From Chloroflexota bacterium (GTDB lineage: Bacteria; Chloroflexota; UBA11872; VXNJ01): a DNA stretch of 63,193 nucleotides. Within the stretch, counting starts at the first letter, position 1. Each line of letters opens with the position of its first letter. Below, one piece after another: positions 44,468 to 55,681 of the stretch. The stretch lies in assembly GCA_030744875.1 (NCBI GenBank), contig JASLPR010000030.1, positions 1-63,193 on the forward strand, written 5' to 3'. The notes beneath the pieces are model-generated. The model was not told the origin of the DNA and searched no databases. It saw nothing but the letters and a program-made list of their open reading frames with translations. The position numbers and the translations under genes are program-made.

Positions 44468-45424
44468 CTAGACCGGCGCCACCGCGCCCCGGCCCATCGA
44501 GCGGAACTTCTCGTAGCGCGCCGCCACCAGCGCGTCGATGTCGCGCCCGGCCAGTGCCGCCAGCTCGTCCTCCAGCGCCCCGACCAGCAACTCGGCGGCG
44601 GCGTCGAAATCGATGTGCGCGCCGCCGGGCGGTTCCGGCACGATCCGGTCCACGATCCCCAGTTCAATGAGGTCCGGTGGGGTCAATTTCAATGCGGCGG
44701 CGGCCTCCGGGGCGAACTTGTGGTCCCGCCACACAATGCTCGCCGCGCCCTCCGGTGAGGCCACCGAATAGACCGTGTGTTCGAGCATCAAGATGCGGTC
44801 GCCGATGCCCAGCGCCAGCGCCCCGCCGCTGCCGCCCTCGCCGATCACCACCACCACAATCGGCACCCGCAGACCGGCCATTTCGAGCAGGTTGTCGGCA
44901 ATTGCCCAGGCCTGGCCGCGTTCCTCCGCTTCGAGCACCGGGCTGGCCCCGGGGATGTCCAGCAGCGTCACCACCGGCATCCCGAACTTCTCCGCCTGCA
45001 CCATCAACCGGCGCGCCTTGCGGAACCCCTCCGGGCTGGCCATGCCGAAATTGCGGCGCACATTCTCGCGGGTGTCGCGGCCCTTCTGATGGCCGATCAC
45101 CATCACCCGCTGCCCGGCCAGCTTCGCCGGCCCGCCCACCACCGCCGGGTCATCGCCGAAGTGGCGGTCGCCATGCATCTCCACGAAATCGGTCAGGATC
45201 AGGTCAATGAAATCCAGCGCGTGGGGGCGGTCCGGGTGGCGCGCCAGTTGCACCTTGTCCCACGGCGTCAGTTCGGCGAAGACCCGCGTGGTGCGCGCCT
45301 TCAACTCGAACTCCAATTCGCTGATCCGTGCCTCGCGGTCGCCCTTGAAGCCGCGGTCTTCGCGGATCTCTTCCAGGTCTTCGCGCAGCTTCACCAGCTC
45401 TCTTTCGAACTCCAGGGTGGCCAT
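44468..45424 (-). CDS. accA: Acetyl-CoA carboxylase carboxyltransferase subunit alpha
   Basis: This 318-residue AccA, with AccD, transfers the carboxyl group from biotin to acetyl-CoA to make malonyl-CoA for fatty-acid synthesis. Motifs include ARHPDRPHALDFI, DFVEMHGDRHFGDDPAVVGG, IGHQKGRDTRENVRRNFGMA, PEGFRKARRLMVQAEKFGMP and PGASPVLEAEERGQAWAI, with EGGSGGALALGIGDRILML. Length is normal. The ATG overlaps the accD stop (ATGA), so accD-accA is one operon and equal amounts are made. Confidence 0.97.
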   Translation of the reverse strand: MATLEFERELVKLREDLEEIREDRGFKGDREARISELEFELKARTTRVFAELTPWDKVQLARHPDRPHALDFIDLILTDFVEMHGDRHFGDDPAVVGGPAKLAGQRVMVIGHQKGRDTRENVRRNFGMASPEGFRKARRLMVQAEKFGMPVVTLLDIPGASPVLEAEERGQAWAIADNLLEMAGLRVPIVVVVIGEGGSGGALALGIGDRILMLEHTVYSVASPEGAASIVWRDHKFAPEAAAALKLTPPDLIELGIVDRIVPEPPGGAHIDFDAAAELLVGALEDELAALAGRDIDALVAARYEKFRSMGRGAVAPV

Positions 45425-46371
45425 CAGACCTGCCCGCCGGCCGGCTGGCTCTCGTCAACCTTCGGGGCAGCCTCCGGCCCCTCCGGGGATTCCTCTACCG
45501 ACGCGGCCTCCGCCTCCTCCGCCGGGCTATCCACCGGCGCGCCGGCCCCGGTGTACAGGTTCAGCAGCCGTCCCAGCAGGTCCTTCAAAGCCCGTCGCGG
45601 CGACACCAGGTCGACCATCCCGTGCTCTTGCATGAACTCGGCGCTCTGGGCGTCCTCGGGCAACTTCTGCTTCACGATCTGCTCGATCAGGCGGCGGCCG
45701 GTGAAGCCGATGGTGGCTCCCGGCTCGGCGACGATCACGTCGGCCAGCGAGGCGAAACTGGCGGTCACCCCGGCCAGCGTCGGGTCGGTCATCACCGAGA
45801 TGTACAGCAGCCCCGCGTCGTGGAAGCGGCGCAGTGCGGCGGACGTCTTGGCCATCTGCATCAGGCTCAACATCCCCTCCTGCATCCGCGCGCCGCCGGA
45901 ACAGTTCACGATCACCAGCGGCAGCCGCGCCTCCATGGCCGCCTCGACGGTCAGCGTGATCTTCTCGCCGACCACCGCCCCCATCGACGCGCCCAGGAAC
46001 CGGAAGTCGATGACCGCCAGGCAGATTTCGGCGCCGTCCAGGCGGCCCTTCCCGCAGATCACCGCCTCGATCAGGCCCGACGACTGCTGGTAGCGCGCCA
46101 GGTGCTCCGGGTAGGTCAGGCCGTCGCGCTCGAACTTCAGCGGGTCGGTGGTGGCCAGGCGCGGCGCGATCTGCACGAAGGCCTCCGGATCGTCTAGCAG
46201 CAGCGCGATCCGCTCCGGCGCCGAGAGCCGCTCGTGGAAGCCGCACTTCGGGCAGACCTTGTGGGCCATCTCGAACTCGCGTTCATAGGCCATCTCGCCG
46301 CATTCGCGGCAGGTATGCCACAGGCCCTCGGGTCCGCGCCGTTCGCGATCGCGGCGACCGAATATCTTCAA
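45424..46371 (-). CDS. accD: Acetyl-CoA carboxylase carboxyltransferase subunit beta
   Basis: This 315-residue AccD has the N-terminal zinc ribbon CRECGEMAYEREFEMAHKVC (C-x2-C-x15-C-x2-C, completed by PKCGFH) and the crotonase-like body (RDGLTYPEHLARYQQSSGL, NCSGGARMQEGMLSLMQMAK, SVMTDPTLAGVTASFASLAD, EPGATIGFTGRRLIEQ). The start is TTG 46371 behind GGGAGAATCA. The last ~25 residues are an acidic/proline-rich tail that is not conserved in the family. It is coupled to accA. Confidence 0.96.
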   Translation of the reverse strand: MKIFGRRDRERRGPEGLWHTCRECGEMAYEREFEMAHKVCPKCGFHERLSAPERIALLLDDPEAFVQIAPRLATTDPLKFERDGLTYPEHLARYQQSSGLIEAVICGKGRLDGAEICLAVIDFRFLGASMGAVVGEKITLTVEAAMEARLPLVIVNCSGGARMQEGMLSLMQMAKTSAALRRFHDAGLLYISVMTDPTLAGVTASFASLADVIVAEPGATIGFTGRRLIEQIVKQKLPEDAQSAEFMQEHGMVDLVSPRRALKDLLGRLLNLYTGAGAPVDSPAEEAEAASVEESPEGPEAAPKVDESQPAGGQV

Positions 46372-46566
46372 TTGATTCTCCCGGTCGCCGCGTTCCGGCC
46401 AAATTCGGTCGGCCGGCGAGATGGGATCGTCAAGGTCTCTACTCCAGGGGGCAACGGGGGCGCGACCGACCGGCCGGGTGTTCCAGCCGCTCCGCGGGCC
46501 GCGTGCCCGGGCGCGATTATCGCGCCGTGAGGCGCAATTCTGTCAAGCAACCCGTTGGGTCTCGGC

Positions 46567-47283
46567 TCAGCCATGGGCCACCGCCACCACGTATAGCCGC
46601 CCCGCCCCGGCCCGCCGGCAGGCCCGCGCGCAGGCCATCACCGTGGACCCGGTGGTCACGATGTCGTCCACGATCACCACGTCGCGACCGGCCAGTTTCG
46701 CCGCGTCCGCGACGAAGGCCCCGCGCATGTTGGCGCGGTGCTGCGCGGCCGTCAGCCCGACCTGCGGCGGGGTGTTGCTCGACCGCGTCAGCGCACCGTC
46801 CAGCATCTCCGCGTCCAGTTCCCGGGCCATCCCGCGGGCCAGCAGCCGGCTCTGGTTGTAGCCGCGTTCCTTCTGCCTTTTCGAGTGCAGCGGCACCGGT
46901 ACGAGCGCCGCGCTGTCGACGGCGATGGCCACCAGTTGCGGTGCCAGCAACCACCCCAGCCACGGGGCCAGGTAGCGGCCGTTGCCGTATTTGAGCTTCA
47001 CCAGTGCGTTGCGCAGCGCGCCTTGGTATTCACCGGCCGCGCAGAGCCGCTCGATGCCCAGCTCTTCCAGGCGCCAGTCCAGCACGATCTCGGCGTCCGC
47101 CTGGCTCGCGTAGGCCTCCCAGCCGCCGATCACCGCCGCCGGCACGACCTCCGCGGCGCCCTCCGGGCAGAACCCCCAGCCCAGCTTTCGGCAGCCGCCG
47201 CAGCGCGGCGGAAACACCAGGTCGAGCACGAAATCCCTAGCCGGGAGCAGCAGCTGCCGGATCATCGACCGTCGCAACGCCAT
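46567..47283 (-). CDS. comF: ComF-family phosphoribosyltransferase-like protein
   Basis: This 238-residue protein has an N-terminal zinc-finger-like CGGC...C region (FPPRCGGCRKLGWGFC) and a PRTase domain with VPVPLHSKRQKERGYNQSRL and the PRPP-binding motif VVIVDDIVTTGSTVMAC. ComF proteins help DNA uptake or restart in competence; the molecular role outside naturally competent species is unclear. The gene starts inside the 3' end of the clp gene (47 bases overlap, or 29 if the inner ATG at 47265 is used), so it is likely co-transcribed with it. Confidence 0.9.
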   Translation of the reverse strand: MALRRSMIRQLLLPARDFVLDLVFPPRCGGCRKLGWGFCPEGAAEVVPAAVIGGWEAYASQADAEIVLDWRLEELGIERLCAAGEYQGALRNALVKLKYGNGRYLAPWLGWLLAPQLVAIAVDSAALVPVPLHSKRQKERGYNQSRLLARGMARELDAEMLDGALTRSSNTPPQVGLTAAQHRANMRGAFVADAAKLAGRDVVIVDDIVTTGSTVMACARACRRAGAGRLYVVAVAHG

Positions 47284-49393
47284 CCATCTCCACGATCTTG
47301 ATGTCGCCGTCTTGCAGGGTCACTTCGTAGGCGGCGGCTTCGTCGCCGTCACCCTCGATGATCCTGGTCGCCAGCGGATCCTCCACTTCGCTTTCCAGCA
47401 TGTGCCGCAGCGGCCGCGCTCCGTCGTCGCGCTCCACTGTCCGCCGCACGAAGTACTCCAGTACGTCGCCGGCGAAGCTGACCGTCACCCCCTGCTCGGC
47501 GGCCTGCCCGGCGAACGCCGACAGCGTGCGCCGCCCGATCTCGCGGTAGTCGGCCTCTTCCAGCTTGCGAAACAGAATCTGGCGGTCGATCCGGTTGATG
47601 AACTCGGCCGGCAGATCGCGTTTGACCTGCGACATGATCCGCGTTTCGGTGGCCTGCGAATAGCCGCCGTGGTCCGATTCCAGCTCGAAGCCGATCTGCC
47701 CGCTCGCCGCCACGCCGGCGCCCATGGTCAAGATCACGATGGTATTGCGGAAGTCCACCTTGCGGCTGGCGCCGTCGGTCAGGAAGCCCTCTTCCATGAT
47801 CTGCAAAAGGATCGTGCGCACCGCCGAGTGGGCCTTGTCGATCGAGTCGAACAGCACCACCCCGTAGGGGTCGCGGCGCACCCGTTCGGCCACGTGGCCG
47901 CCCTCGTCGTGGCCCACGTAGCCCGGCGGCGAGCCGATCAGCCGCGAGACGTTGTGACGGTCGGTCATCTCGCCCATGTCCACCCGGATCAGCTTGTCGT
48001 CGGAGCCGATCGTGAACTCGGTCAGGGCGGCCGCCAGCTCGCTCTTGCCGACCCCGCTGGGTCCCACGAAGAGGAAGACCCCGATGGGGCGGTTGGCGTC
48101 TTTGAGGCCGGCGGCGGCGCGCCGCAGCGAGCGCGACACCTCGCGCACCGCCTCATCCTGCCCGACCACCCGCTTCTCCAGCGCCTGCTCCATGCCCAGG
48201 TAGCGGTCGGCCGCCTCGGCGCTGACGTTGCCCAGGGGCACGCCGGTCCATTGCGCCAGCACCTCTTCCACGTCCTCGGTGGTGATCGCCCGGCGGGTGC
48301 GCTCCAGCTCGGCGTACCAGTCGCGGCGCTCGCTCAGCAGGTCCTCGCGCAGTTCCGCCTCCTGGGTGGCGATGTCCAGCACGTCGGCGGCTGCGGCGTC
48401 GTCGGGCAGCGACTCGCGCACCGCTCGCAGGTCTTCCAGCTCGCGCCGCAGGTCCCGCACCCGCTCCGGCGGCATCAGCCGCGACACCTTGGCCCGGGCC
48501 AGTGCTTCGTCCATCAGGTCGATGGCCTTGTCCGGCAGGAAGCGCTGGCTCAGGTAGCGCTTCGACAGCTTTACCGCCGCCGCCAGCGCGTCGTCGGCGA
48601 TCGGCAGGCCGTGAAACTCCTCGTAGCGCTCGCGCAGGCCGTGCATTATTTCGATGGCGTCCTCGGGGCTGGGCTCTTCGACCTGGATCGGCTGAAAGCG
48701 GCGATACAGCGCCTTGTCGTTGGCGACGTGGCGGCGGTATTCCTCCCAGGTGGTCGCGCCGATCATGCGCAGCTGCCCCCGCGCCAGGGCCGGCTTCAGC
48801 AAGTTGGCGGCGTCCAGCGAGCCCACCGCGTCACCGGCGCCGAGGATCATGTGCACCTCGTCGACGAACAGGATCACATTGTCGGCCTCGGTGACCTCTT
48901 TGATCAGCCGTTTCACGCGATCCTCGAACTCGCCGCGGTACTTGGTCCCGGCGATCATCGCGCTGACGTTCAGGGAGATCAGGTGCTGATCGCGCAGGGC
49001 GGCCGGTACCTCGCGGCGCGCCACCCGCTGCGCCAGACCCTCGACGACGGCCGTCTTGCCGACACCGGCCGAGCCCACCAGCACCGGGTTGTTCTTGGTG
49101 CGGCGCATCAGGATTTCGACCATGCGCTCCGTCTCCATGTTGCGGCCGATCACCGGGTCCAGCGCGCCGTTGCGCGCCCGGGTGGTCAGGTTGACCCCGA
49201 ACTGCTCCAGCACCGACTCGCGCCGCGGCCCGTGGCCCATGTCAAAACGTCGCCCGCCACCGCCGCCGCCGCCGCGCCGCCCGCCGCGTCCCCGCCGCCC
49301 GCCACGGCGCATCAGGTACAGCTCGGCCGGCAGGCACGCCGCGCCACGGCCGGCGCCCAATTCAAAGTCGAACATGAAGCTCATCGCCGCCAC
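47237..49393 (-). CDS. clpC: ClpC-like AAA+ unfoldase without N-domain and with altered second module
   Basis: This 718-residue class I Clp ATPase would feed proteins to ClpP. D1 is normal: Walker A GSAGVGKTA (residues 107-114), Walker B ILFVDEVHMILGAG and sensor region GATTWEEYRRHV. D2 has Walker A GPSGVGKSE, but Walker B reads VVLFDSIDKAH (residues 512-522), with Ser where the catalytic Glu is expected, and the sensor-1 stretch TMGAG replaces TSNxG. The ClpP-docking IGF tripeptide (GQIGFELES) and sensor-2 GARPLRH remain. The usual double Clp-N domain is replaced by about 50 residues with a glycine/arginine-rich run. GTG 49393 or ATG 49384 is the start. Confidence 0.9.
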   Translation of the reverse strand: MAAMSFMFDFELGAGRGAACLPAELYLMRRGGRRGRGGRRGGGGGGGRRFDMGHGPRRESVLEQFGVNLTTRARNGALDPVIGRNMETERMVEILMRRTKNNPVLVGSAGVGKTAVVEGLAQRVARREVPAALRDQHLISLNVSAMIAGTKYRGEFEDRVKRLIKEVTEADNVILFVDEVHMILGAGDAVGSLDAANLLKPALARGQLRMIGATTWEEYRRHVANDKALYRRFQPIQVEEPSPEDAIEIMHGLRERYEEFHGLPIADDALAAAVKLSKRYLSQRFLPDKAIDLMDEALARAKVSRLMPPERVRDLRRELEDLRAVRESLPDDAAAADVLDIATQEAELREDLLSERRDWYAELERTRRAITTEDVEEVLAQWTGVPLGNVSAEAADRYLGMEQALEKRVVGQDEAVREVSRSLRRAAAGLKDANRPIGVFLFVGPSGVGKSELAAALTEFTIGSDDKLIRVDMGEMTDRHNVSRLIGSPPGYVGHDEGGHVAERVRRDPYGVVLFDSIDKAHSAVRTILLQIMEEGFLTDGASRKVDFRNTIVILTMGAGVAASGQIGFELESDHGGYSQATETRIMSQVKRDLPAEFINRIDRQILFRKLEEADYREIGRRTLSAFAGQAAEQGVTVSFAGDVLEYFVRRTVERDDGARPLRHMLESEVEDPLATRIIEGDGDEAAAYEVTLQDGDIKIVEMDGVATVDDPAAAAPG

Positions 49394-49396
49394 CCG

Positions 49397-49558
49397 CTAC
49401 GTCGGCAGGGGCAGGGAGTCCACGAAGTCCTGCAATGCCCGCCCGATGGTGTCGCCCAGCCCGTTGAGGATCGCCAGCAGCGTCACGACGAAGAAGGCGA
49501 TCACCAGCGCGTAGGCGGCCGCGCCGAAGCCTCCGCCGCGACTCTCGATTCCTGCCAA
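49397..49558 (-). CDS. Small membrane peptide, Flp-pilin-like
   Basis: This 53-residue frame from TTG 49558 (AAAGGG-type ribosome site upstream) has one hydrophobic helix: GGGFGAAAYALVIAFFVVTL, then LAILNGLGDTIGRALQDFVD. The short leader followed by a YAL(I/V)I-type helix resembles type IVb Flp pilins and small anchor peptides, though the glutamate usual after the cleavage site is absent. It ends four bases before the clp start, so it would be translated together with the Clp ATPase. It is too small for a firm call. Confidence 0.5.
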   Translation of the reverse strand: MAGIESRGGGFGAAAYALVIAFFVVTLLAILNGLGDTIGRALQDFVDSLPLPT

Positions 49559-49779
49559 TGCCCGGCCCTTTCGCGATCCGGCCGGTTCCAGAACGCCGGC
49601 CACCTGTGTCTTTGAATTGTACCTGCCCCAGCCGGGCCTCCCGGTCTTGTTTCTTACTTCGCCATCCGCGCCCTCCAGCCGACTCGCGAAACCTGCAAAA
49701 CCGCTCCAAAACCGGCCCTTTTCTGCTAGAATTGCCTGATGTCTGATCACCCCAAACGTGCCTTGAACGCCCTGCAGTC

Positions 49780-50295
49780 GTGCCCCCCGGCTGGTTGCCT
49801 TTGACCTTCACCCATCTCGACGACGCCGGCCGCGCCCACATGGTCGATGTGGGGGGCAAACCCACCACTGTCCGCACCGCCGTCGCCGGCGGTCGCGTCT
49901 CCATGAAGCCAGACGCCCTGCAGATGGTCATCGACCAGGCCGCCGGGCGCGCCTCCGGGCTCAAGAAGGGCGACGTGCTGGGGGTGGCCCAGATTGCCGG
50001 CATCACCGCCGCCAAGCGCGCTTCCGAGCTGATCCCGCTGTGCCACCCGCTGCCGATCGACTCCATCGAAGTCGATCTTGAGCCGCAGCCCGAGTCCAGC
50101 TCGGTCCAGATCACCGCGCGGGTCACCACGGCCTCGCGGACCGGCGTCGAGATGGAGGCGCTGACCGCCGTCAGCGGCGCGGCGCTGACCATCTATGACA
50201 TGTGCAAGGCCGTCGACAAGGCCATGCGCATCGAGGAAGTCCGGCTCCTCAGCAAGACCGGCAGCACCAGCGGCGACTACCAGGCCGATGAATAG
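49780..50295 (+). CDS. moaC: Cyclic pyranopterin monophosphate synthase MoaC
   Basis: MoaC converts the MoaA product to cPMP in molybdenum-cofactor synthesis. The 171-residue frame has the family core: DDAGRAHMVDVGGKPTTVRT, GRVSMKPDALQMV, LIPLCHPLPIDSIEVDLEP and the near-C-terminal TGVEMEALTAVSGAALTIYD, then MCKAVDKAM with the catalytic Lys. The start could be GTG 49780 or TTG 49801; MoaC usually begins close to TFTHLDDAGRAHMVDV, which favours the second. No other moa gene is in the window. It is divergent from the small pilin-like gene and upstream of gyrA by about 50 bases. Confidence 0.95.
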   Translation: MPPGWLPLTFTHLDDAGRAHMVDVGGKPTTVRTAVAGGRVSMKPDALQMVIDQAAGRASGLKKGDVLGVAQIAGITAAKRASELIPLCHPLPIDSIEVDLEPQPESSSVQITARVTTASRTGVEMEALTAVSGAALTIYDMCKAVDKAMRIEEVRLLSKTGSTSGDYQADE

Positions 50296-50348
50296 CGAAT
50301 TGAACCCCACGCAGTGTTCCGCAGCGGAGGCAAGGAGGAAGTACGTCT

Positions 50349-52847
<2,499 letters not shown>

Positions 52848-52861
52848 TCGCGGGCGGGCAA

Positions 52862-53575
52862 TTGGCGACGTCGGCGGGGCTGCCGGGAGATGTACGTCTG
52901 TGCCTCTTCGACCTGGACTACACGCTGATCCAGCTCATGCTCGATCCGGTCGGGGTCCACGTCGAGGTGCTGGAAACGGCCGGCCACCGGCTGCCGCGCA
53001 GGACGGTCCAGGCCGCCTACGACGCCGGCTGGGACGACTACCTGCAGGAAGGCCGGCGCTGGCCCTCGCAGGCCGAGGCTTACCTGCGGGTCGTCTGCCA
53101 CGGGCTGGCGGTGCTGGGGGTGGCCGACGCCGGTGATGAACTGGCGCGGCGCATCGACGCCCGCATCAACGACGTCTCCGACATGGCGGTCTACGACGAC
53201 TCGGTCCAGGTCCTGGAAGCGGTCCGCGCGGCCGGATTCCGGGTGGCGCTGGCCACCGGCCGTTGGCACGACCCGGTGCCCGATCTGGACCACCTGGAAC
53301 TGACCGGCTGCTTCGACCGCATCTACCACTCGGGCGAGTTTGGCCACCAGAAAGACGACGCCCGCTTCTGGGCGGCGCTGGTGGCCGACGCCGGGCTCGC
53401 GCCGGCCGAGATATTGCTGATCGACGACGCTCCGGATGCCGTCCGCGTAGCGCGCGAAGCCGGCCTGTACGCGCTGGCGATCCACCGCGCGGGCTCACCG
53501 TTGGGGCCGTTGCCCAACGCCGACCTGCGCTCGCTGCGGGCGCTGCCGCCGCTGCTGGAAATCGCCGGCGACTAG
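52862..53575 (+). CDS. HAD-superfamily hydrolase
   Basis: This 237-residue HAD phosphatase has all four motifs: CLFDLDYTLI (nucleophile and acid Asp), ALATGRW, the Lys in GHQKDD, and LLIDDAPDAVRVAREAG. The cap between motifs I and II is helical (C1 type), as in phosphoglycolate phosphatase or pyrimidine nucleotidases; the substrate is unknown. The TTG start follows the gyrA stop by 14 bases, so it probably belongs to the gyrA transcript. Its TAG stop shares the palindrome CTAG with the stop of the convergent mnmG. Confidence 0.88.
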   Translation: MATSAGLPGDVRLCLFDLDYTLIQLMLDPVGVHVEVLETAGHRLPRRTVQAAYDAGWDDYLQEGRRWPSQAEAYLRVVCHGLAVLGVADAGDELARRIDARINDVSDMAVYDDSVQVLEAVRAAGFRVALATGRWHDPVPDLDHLELTGCFDRIYHSGEFGHQKDDARFWAALVADAGLAPAEILLIDDAPDAVRVAREAGLYALAIHRAGSPLGPLPNADLRSLRALPPLLEIAGD

Positions 53576-55530
53576 CCCGGCGTGGCTCCGGCGCGCTTCA
53601 TGTAGACCATCAGCACGGCGATGTCGGCCGGGGTGACGCCGTTGATCCGCCCCGCCTGCCCCAGCGTCGCCGGGCGGACCCGCTCCAGTTTCTGGCGGGC
53701 CTCGGTGCGCAGGCCGCGGGCGGTCGCGAAATCGAACTCCGGCGGGATCGGGGCGTGCTCCAACTTGCGGCTGCGTTCGACGATGCGGTCCTGCTGGCGG
53801 ATGTAGCCGGAGTAGAGCGCCTCCATCTCGACCTGCGCCGCCGCCTCCCGGTCCACCGGCGGCGCGCCGGCCAATTCCCGCAGGGTGTTCAGCTTCATCC
53901 GCGGCCGTTTCAACAGGTTTGCCGCCGGGGTCGGCTCGGCGATCGGCGCGCTGTCGATGGCCCGCAGCGCAGCGGCGCTGGCGTCGTTGGCCGGGATGCG
54001 CGCCGCGTCCAGCCACTCACCGGCCGCCTCGATCGCCTGCGCCTTCTCGCGCCAGCGCCGCAATCGTGATTCGGAGGCCAGCCCGATCCGTTCCGCCACC
54101 GGCGTCAGCCGCAGGTCGGCGTTGTCCTGCCGCAGTCGCAGGCGGTATTCGGCCCGCGATGTGTGCAGGCGATAGGGCTCGTCGATCTCCTTGGTGATCA
54201 GGTCGTCGATCATCACCCCCAGGTAGGCCTGGTCGCGCCGGAAGGACAGCGGCGGCTCGCCGCGTACTGCCAGCGCGGCGTTGATCCCGGCCAGCAGTCC
54301 CTGCCCGGCCGCCTCTTCGTAGCCGGTGGTGCCGTTGATTTGCCCGGCCAGGTAAAGCCCCGTCGCCCGCTGCGTCTCCAGACTCCCGCGCAATTGCTGG
54401 GAGGGGGCGAAGTCGTACTCAATCGCGTAGCCGGCGTGGATCATTTCCACGTTGGCCAGCGCCGGGATGCTGCGCAGCAGTGCCAGTTGTACATCTTCCG
54501 GAAGACTCGTGTTGGCCCCCTGCACATAGACTTGGTTGGTGGTGAAGCCCTCCGGCTCCAGGAAAAGCTGGTGGGCGTCTTTGTCGGCGAAGCGCACGAT
54601 TTTGTCTTCGATGGAGGGGCAGTAGCGCGGCCCGGTGCTTTCGATAGACCCGTTGAACAGTGGCGCGCGGTGCAGGTTGGCGCGGATCAGATCGTGGGTG
54701 CCGGGGTTGGTGTAGATCGAGTAGCAGGCCATCTTCAGGCGTCCGTCGTGCCGCTCGGCTCCCGGGTAGACCGGATTCGGCGTCGCGCCGGCGATCTCGT
54801 CGGCGGGCACCGGGTCGAAGCTGAACTCCAGCGGCCTGGTCGAACCGGGCTGTAGCTCGGTCTGCGCGAAGTCGATCGTACGGGCGTCGATGCGCGGCGG
54901 GGTGCCGGTCTTCAGGCGGCCGATCGCGAAGCCGTGTGCGGCTAGGTCCTCGGACAGCCCCCGCGCCGGAGATTCACCGGCGCGCCCGGCCGGGTAGCTG
55001 GTGTTGCCGACGATGATCCGCCCGTTCAGGAAGGTGCCGGTGGTGACGATGACCTTTGCCCCCCGGAAACGCCGCCCCAGTTCGGTCTCCACCCCGACCA
55101 CCCGCCAGTCGTCACCGCCGCCTTCCCAGAGCAGCCCGGTCACTGAGCCCTGGCGCAAATCGAGGTTCGGCTGCCCGCGCAGCACCCGGCCCATCGCCCG
55201 CGCGTAAAGCCACTTGTCGCACTGCGCCCGCAGCGCTCGCACCGCCGGCCCCTTGCCGGTGTTGAGCATTCGTATCTGCAGTTGGGTGCGGTCGGTGACG
55301 CGCGCCATCTCGCCGCCCAGGGCGTCGATCTCGCGCACCAGGTGCCCCTTGGCCGGGCCGCCGATCGAAGGGTTGCAGGGCATCCCGGCGACGGAGTCCG
55401 GGTCCATGGTCAGCAGCAGGGTGCGCGCGCCGAGGCGGGCGGCGGCCAGCGCGGCCTCGCAGCCGGCATGCCCGGCGCCGACCACGATCACTCCGTAGCC
55501 GTTGCGCCCGCTGTCGCCGTCGGGAGTCAT
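53572..55530 (-). CDS. mnmG: tRNA uridine-34 carboxymethylaminomethyl modification enzyme MnmG
   Basis: This 652-residue FAD protein (GidA), with MnmE, installs cmnm5U at the wobble position of tRNAs. Markers are VVGAGHAGCEAALAAARLGA at the N-terminus, GMPCNPSIGGPAKGHLVREI, MLNTGKGPAVRALRAQCDK, TGTPPRIDARTIDF, RYCPSIEDKIVRFADKDAHQ, LEPEGFTTNQVYVQG and GLYLAGQINGTTGYEEAAGQ, plus the C-terminal helical domain. All are as expected. It converges on the HAD gene with a 4-base overlap of the stop codons. No mnmE is present nearby. Confidence 0.97.
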   Translation of the reverse strand: MTPDGDSGRNGYGVIVVGAGHAGCEAALAAARLGARTLLLTMDPDSVAGMPCNPSIGGPAKGHLVREIDALGGEMARVTDRTQLQIRMLNTGKGPAVRALRAQCDKWLYARAMGRVLRGQPNLDLRQGSVTGLLWEGGGDDWRVVGVETELGRRFRGAKVIVTTGTFLNGRIIVGNTSYPAGRAGESPARGLSEDLAAHGFAIGRLKTGTPPRIDARTIDFAQTELQPGSTRPLEFSFDPVPADEIAGATPNPVYPGAERHDGRLKMACYSIYTNPGTHDLIRANLHRAPLFNGSIESTGPRYCPSIEDKIVRFADKDAHQLFLEPEGFTTNQVYVQGANTSLPEDVQLALLRSIPALANVEMIHAGYAIEYDFAPSQQLRGSLETQRATGLYLAGQINGTTGYEEAAGQGLLAGINAALAVRGEPPLSFRRDQAYLGVMIDDLITKEIDEPYRLHTSRAEYRLRLRQDNADLRLTPVAERIGLASESRLRRWREKAQAIEAAGEWLDAARIPANDASAAALRAIDSAPIAEPTPAANLLKRPRMKLNTLRELAGAPPVDREAAAQVEMEALYSGYIRQQDRIVERSRKLEHAPIPPEFDFATARGLRTEARQKLERVRPATLGQAGRINGVTPADIAVLMVYMKRAGATPG

Positions 55531-55681
55531 GTTTCGATGCCCAGCCTTTCGTGGCCGCGACTACAATCTGCACAAGCCTATATGGTGGCCCAGTGTTTCG
55601 CGTGGGGGCAATATCGCGACTACCTTCCAGAATCCGTCGTCCGGGTCCGGCGCCGCCGAGCCACTGCGCGGCGCCCACCCG

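Noticed and set aside
47312..49615. Plus-strand frame of 767 codons opposite the Clp gene
   Set aside because: It is an antisense shadow caused by high third-position G/C; the minus strand carries clear AAA+ motifs.
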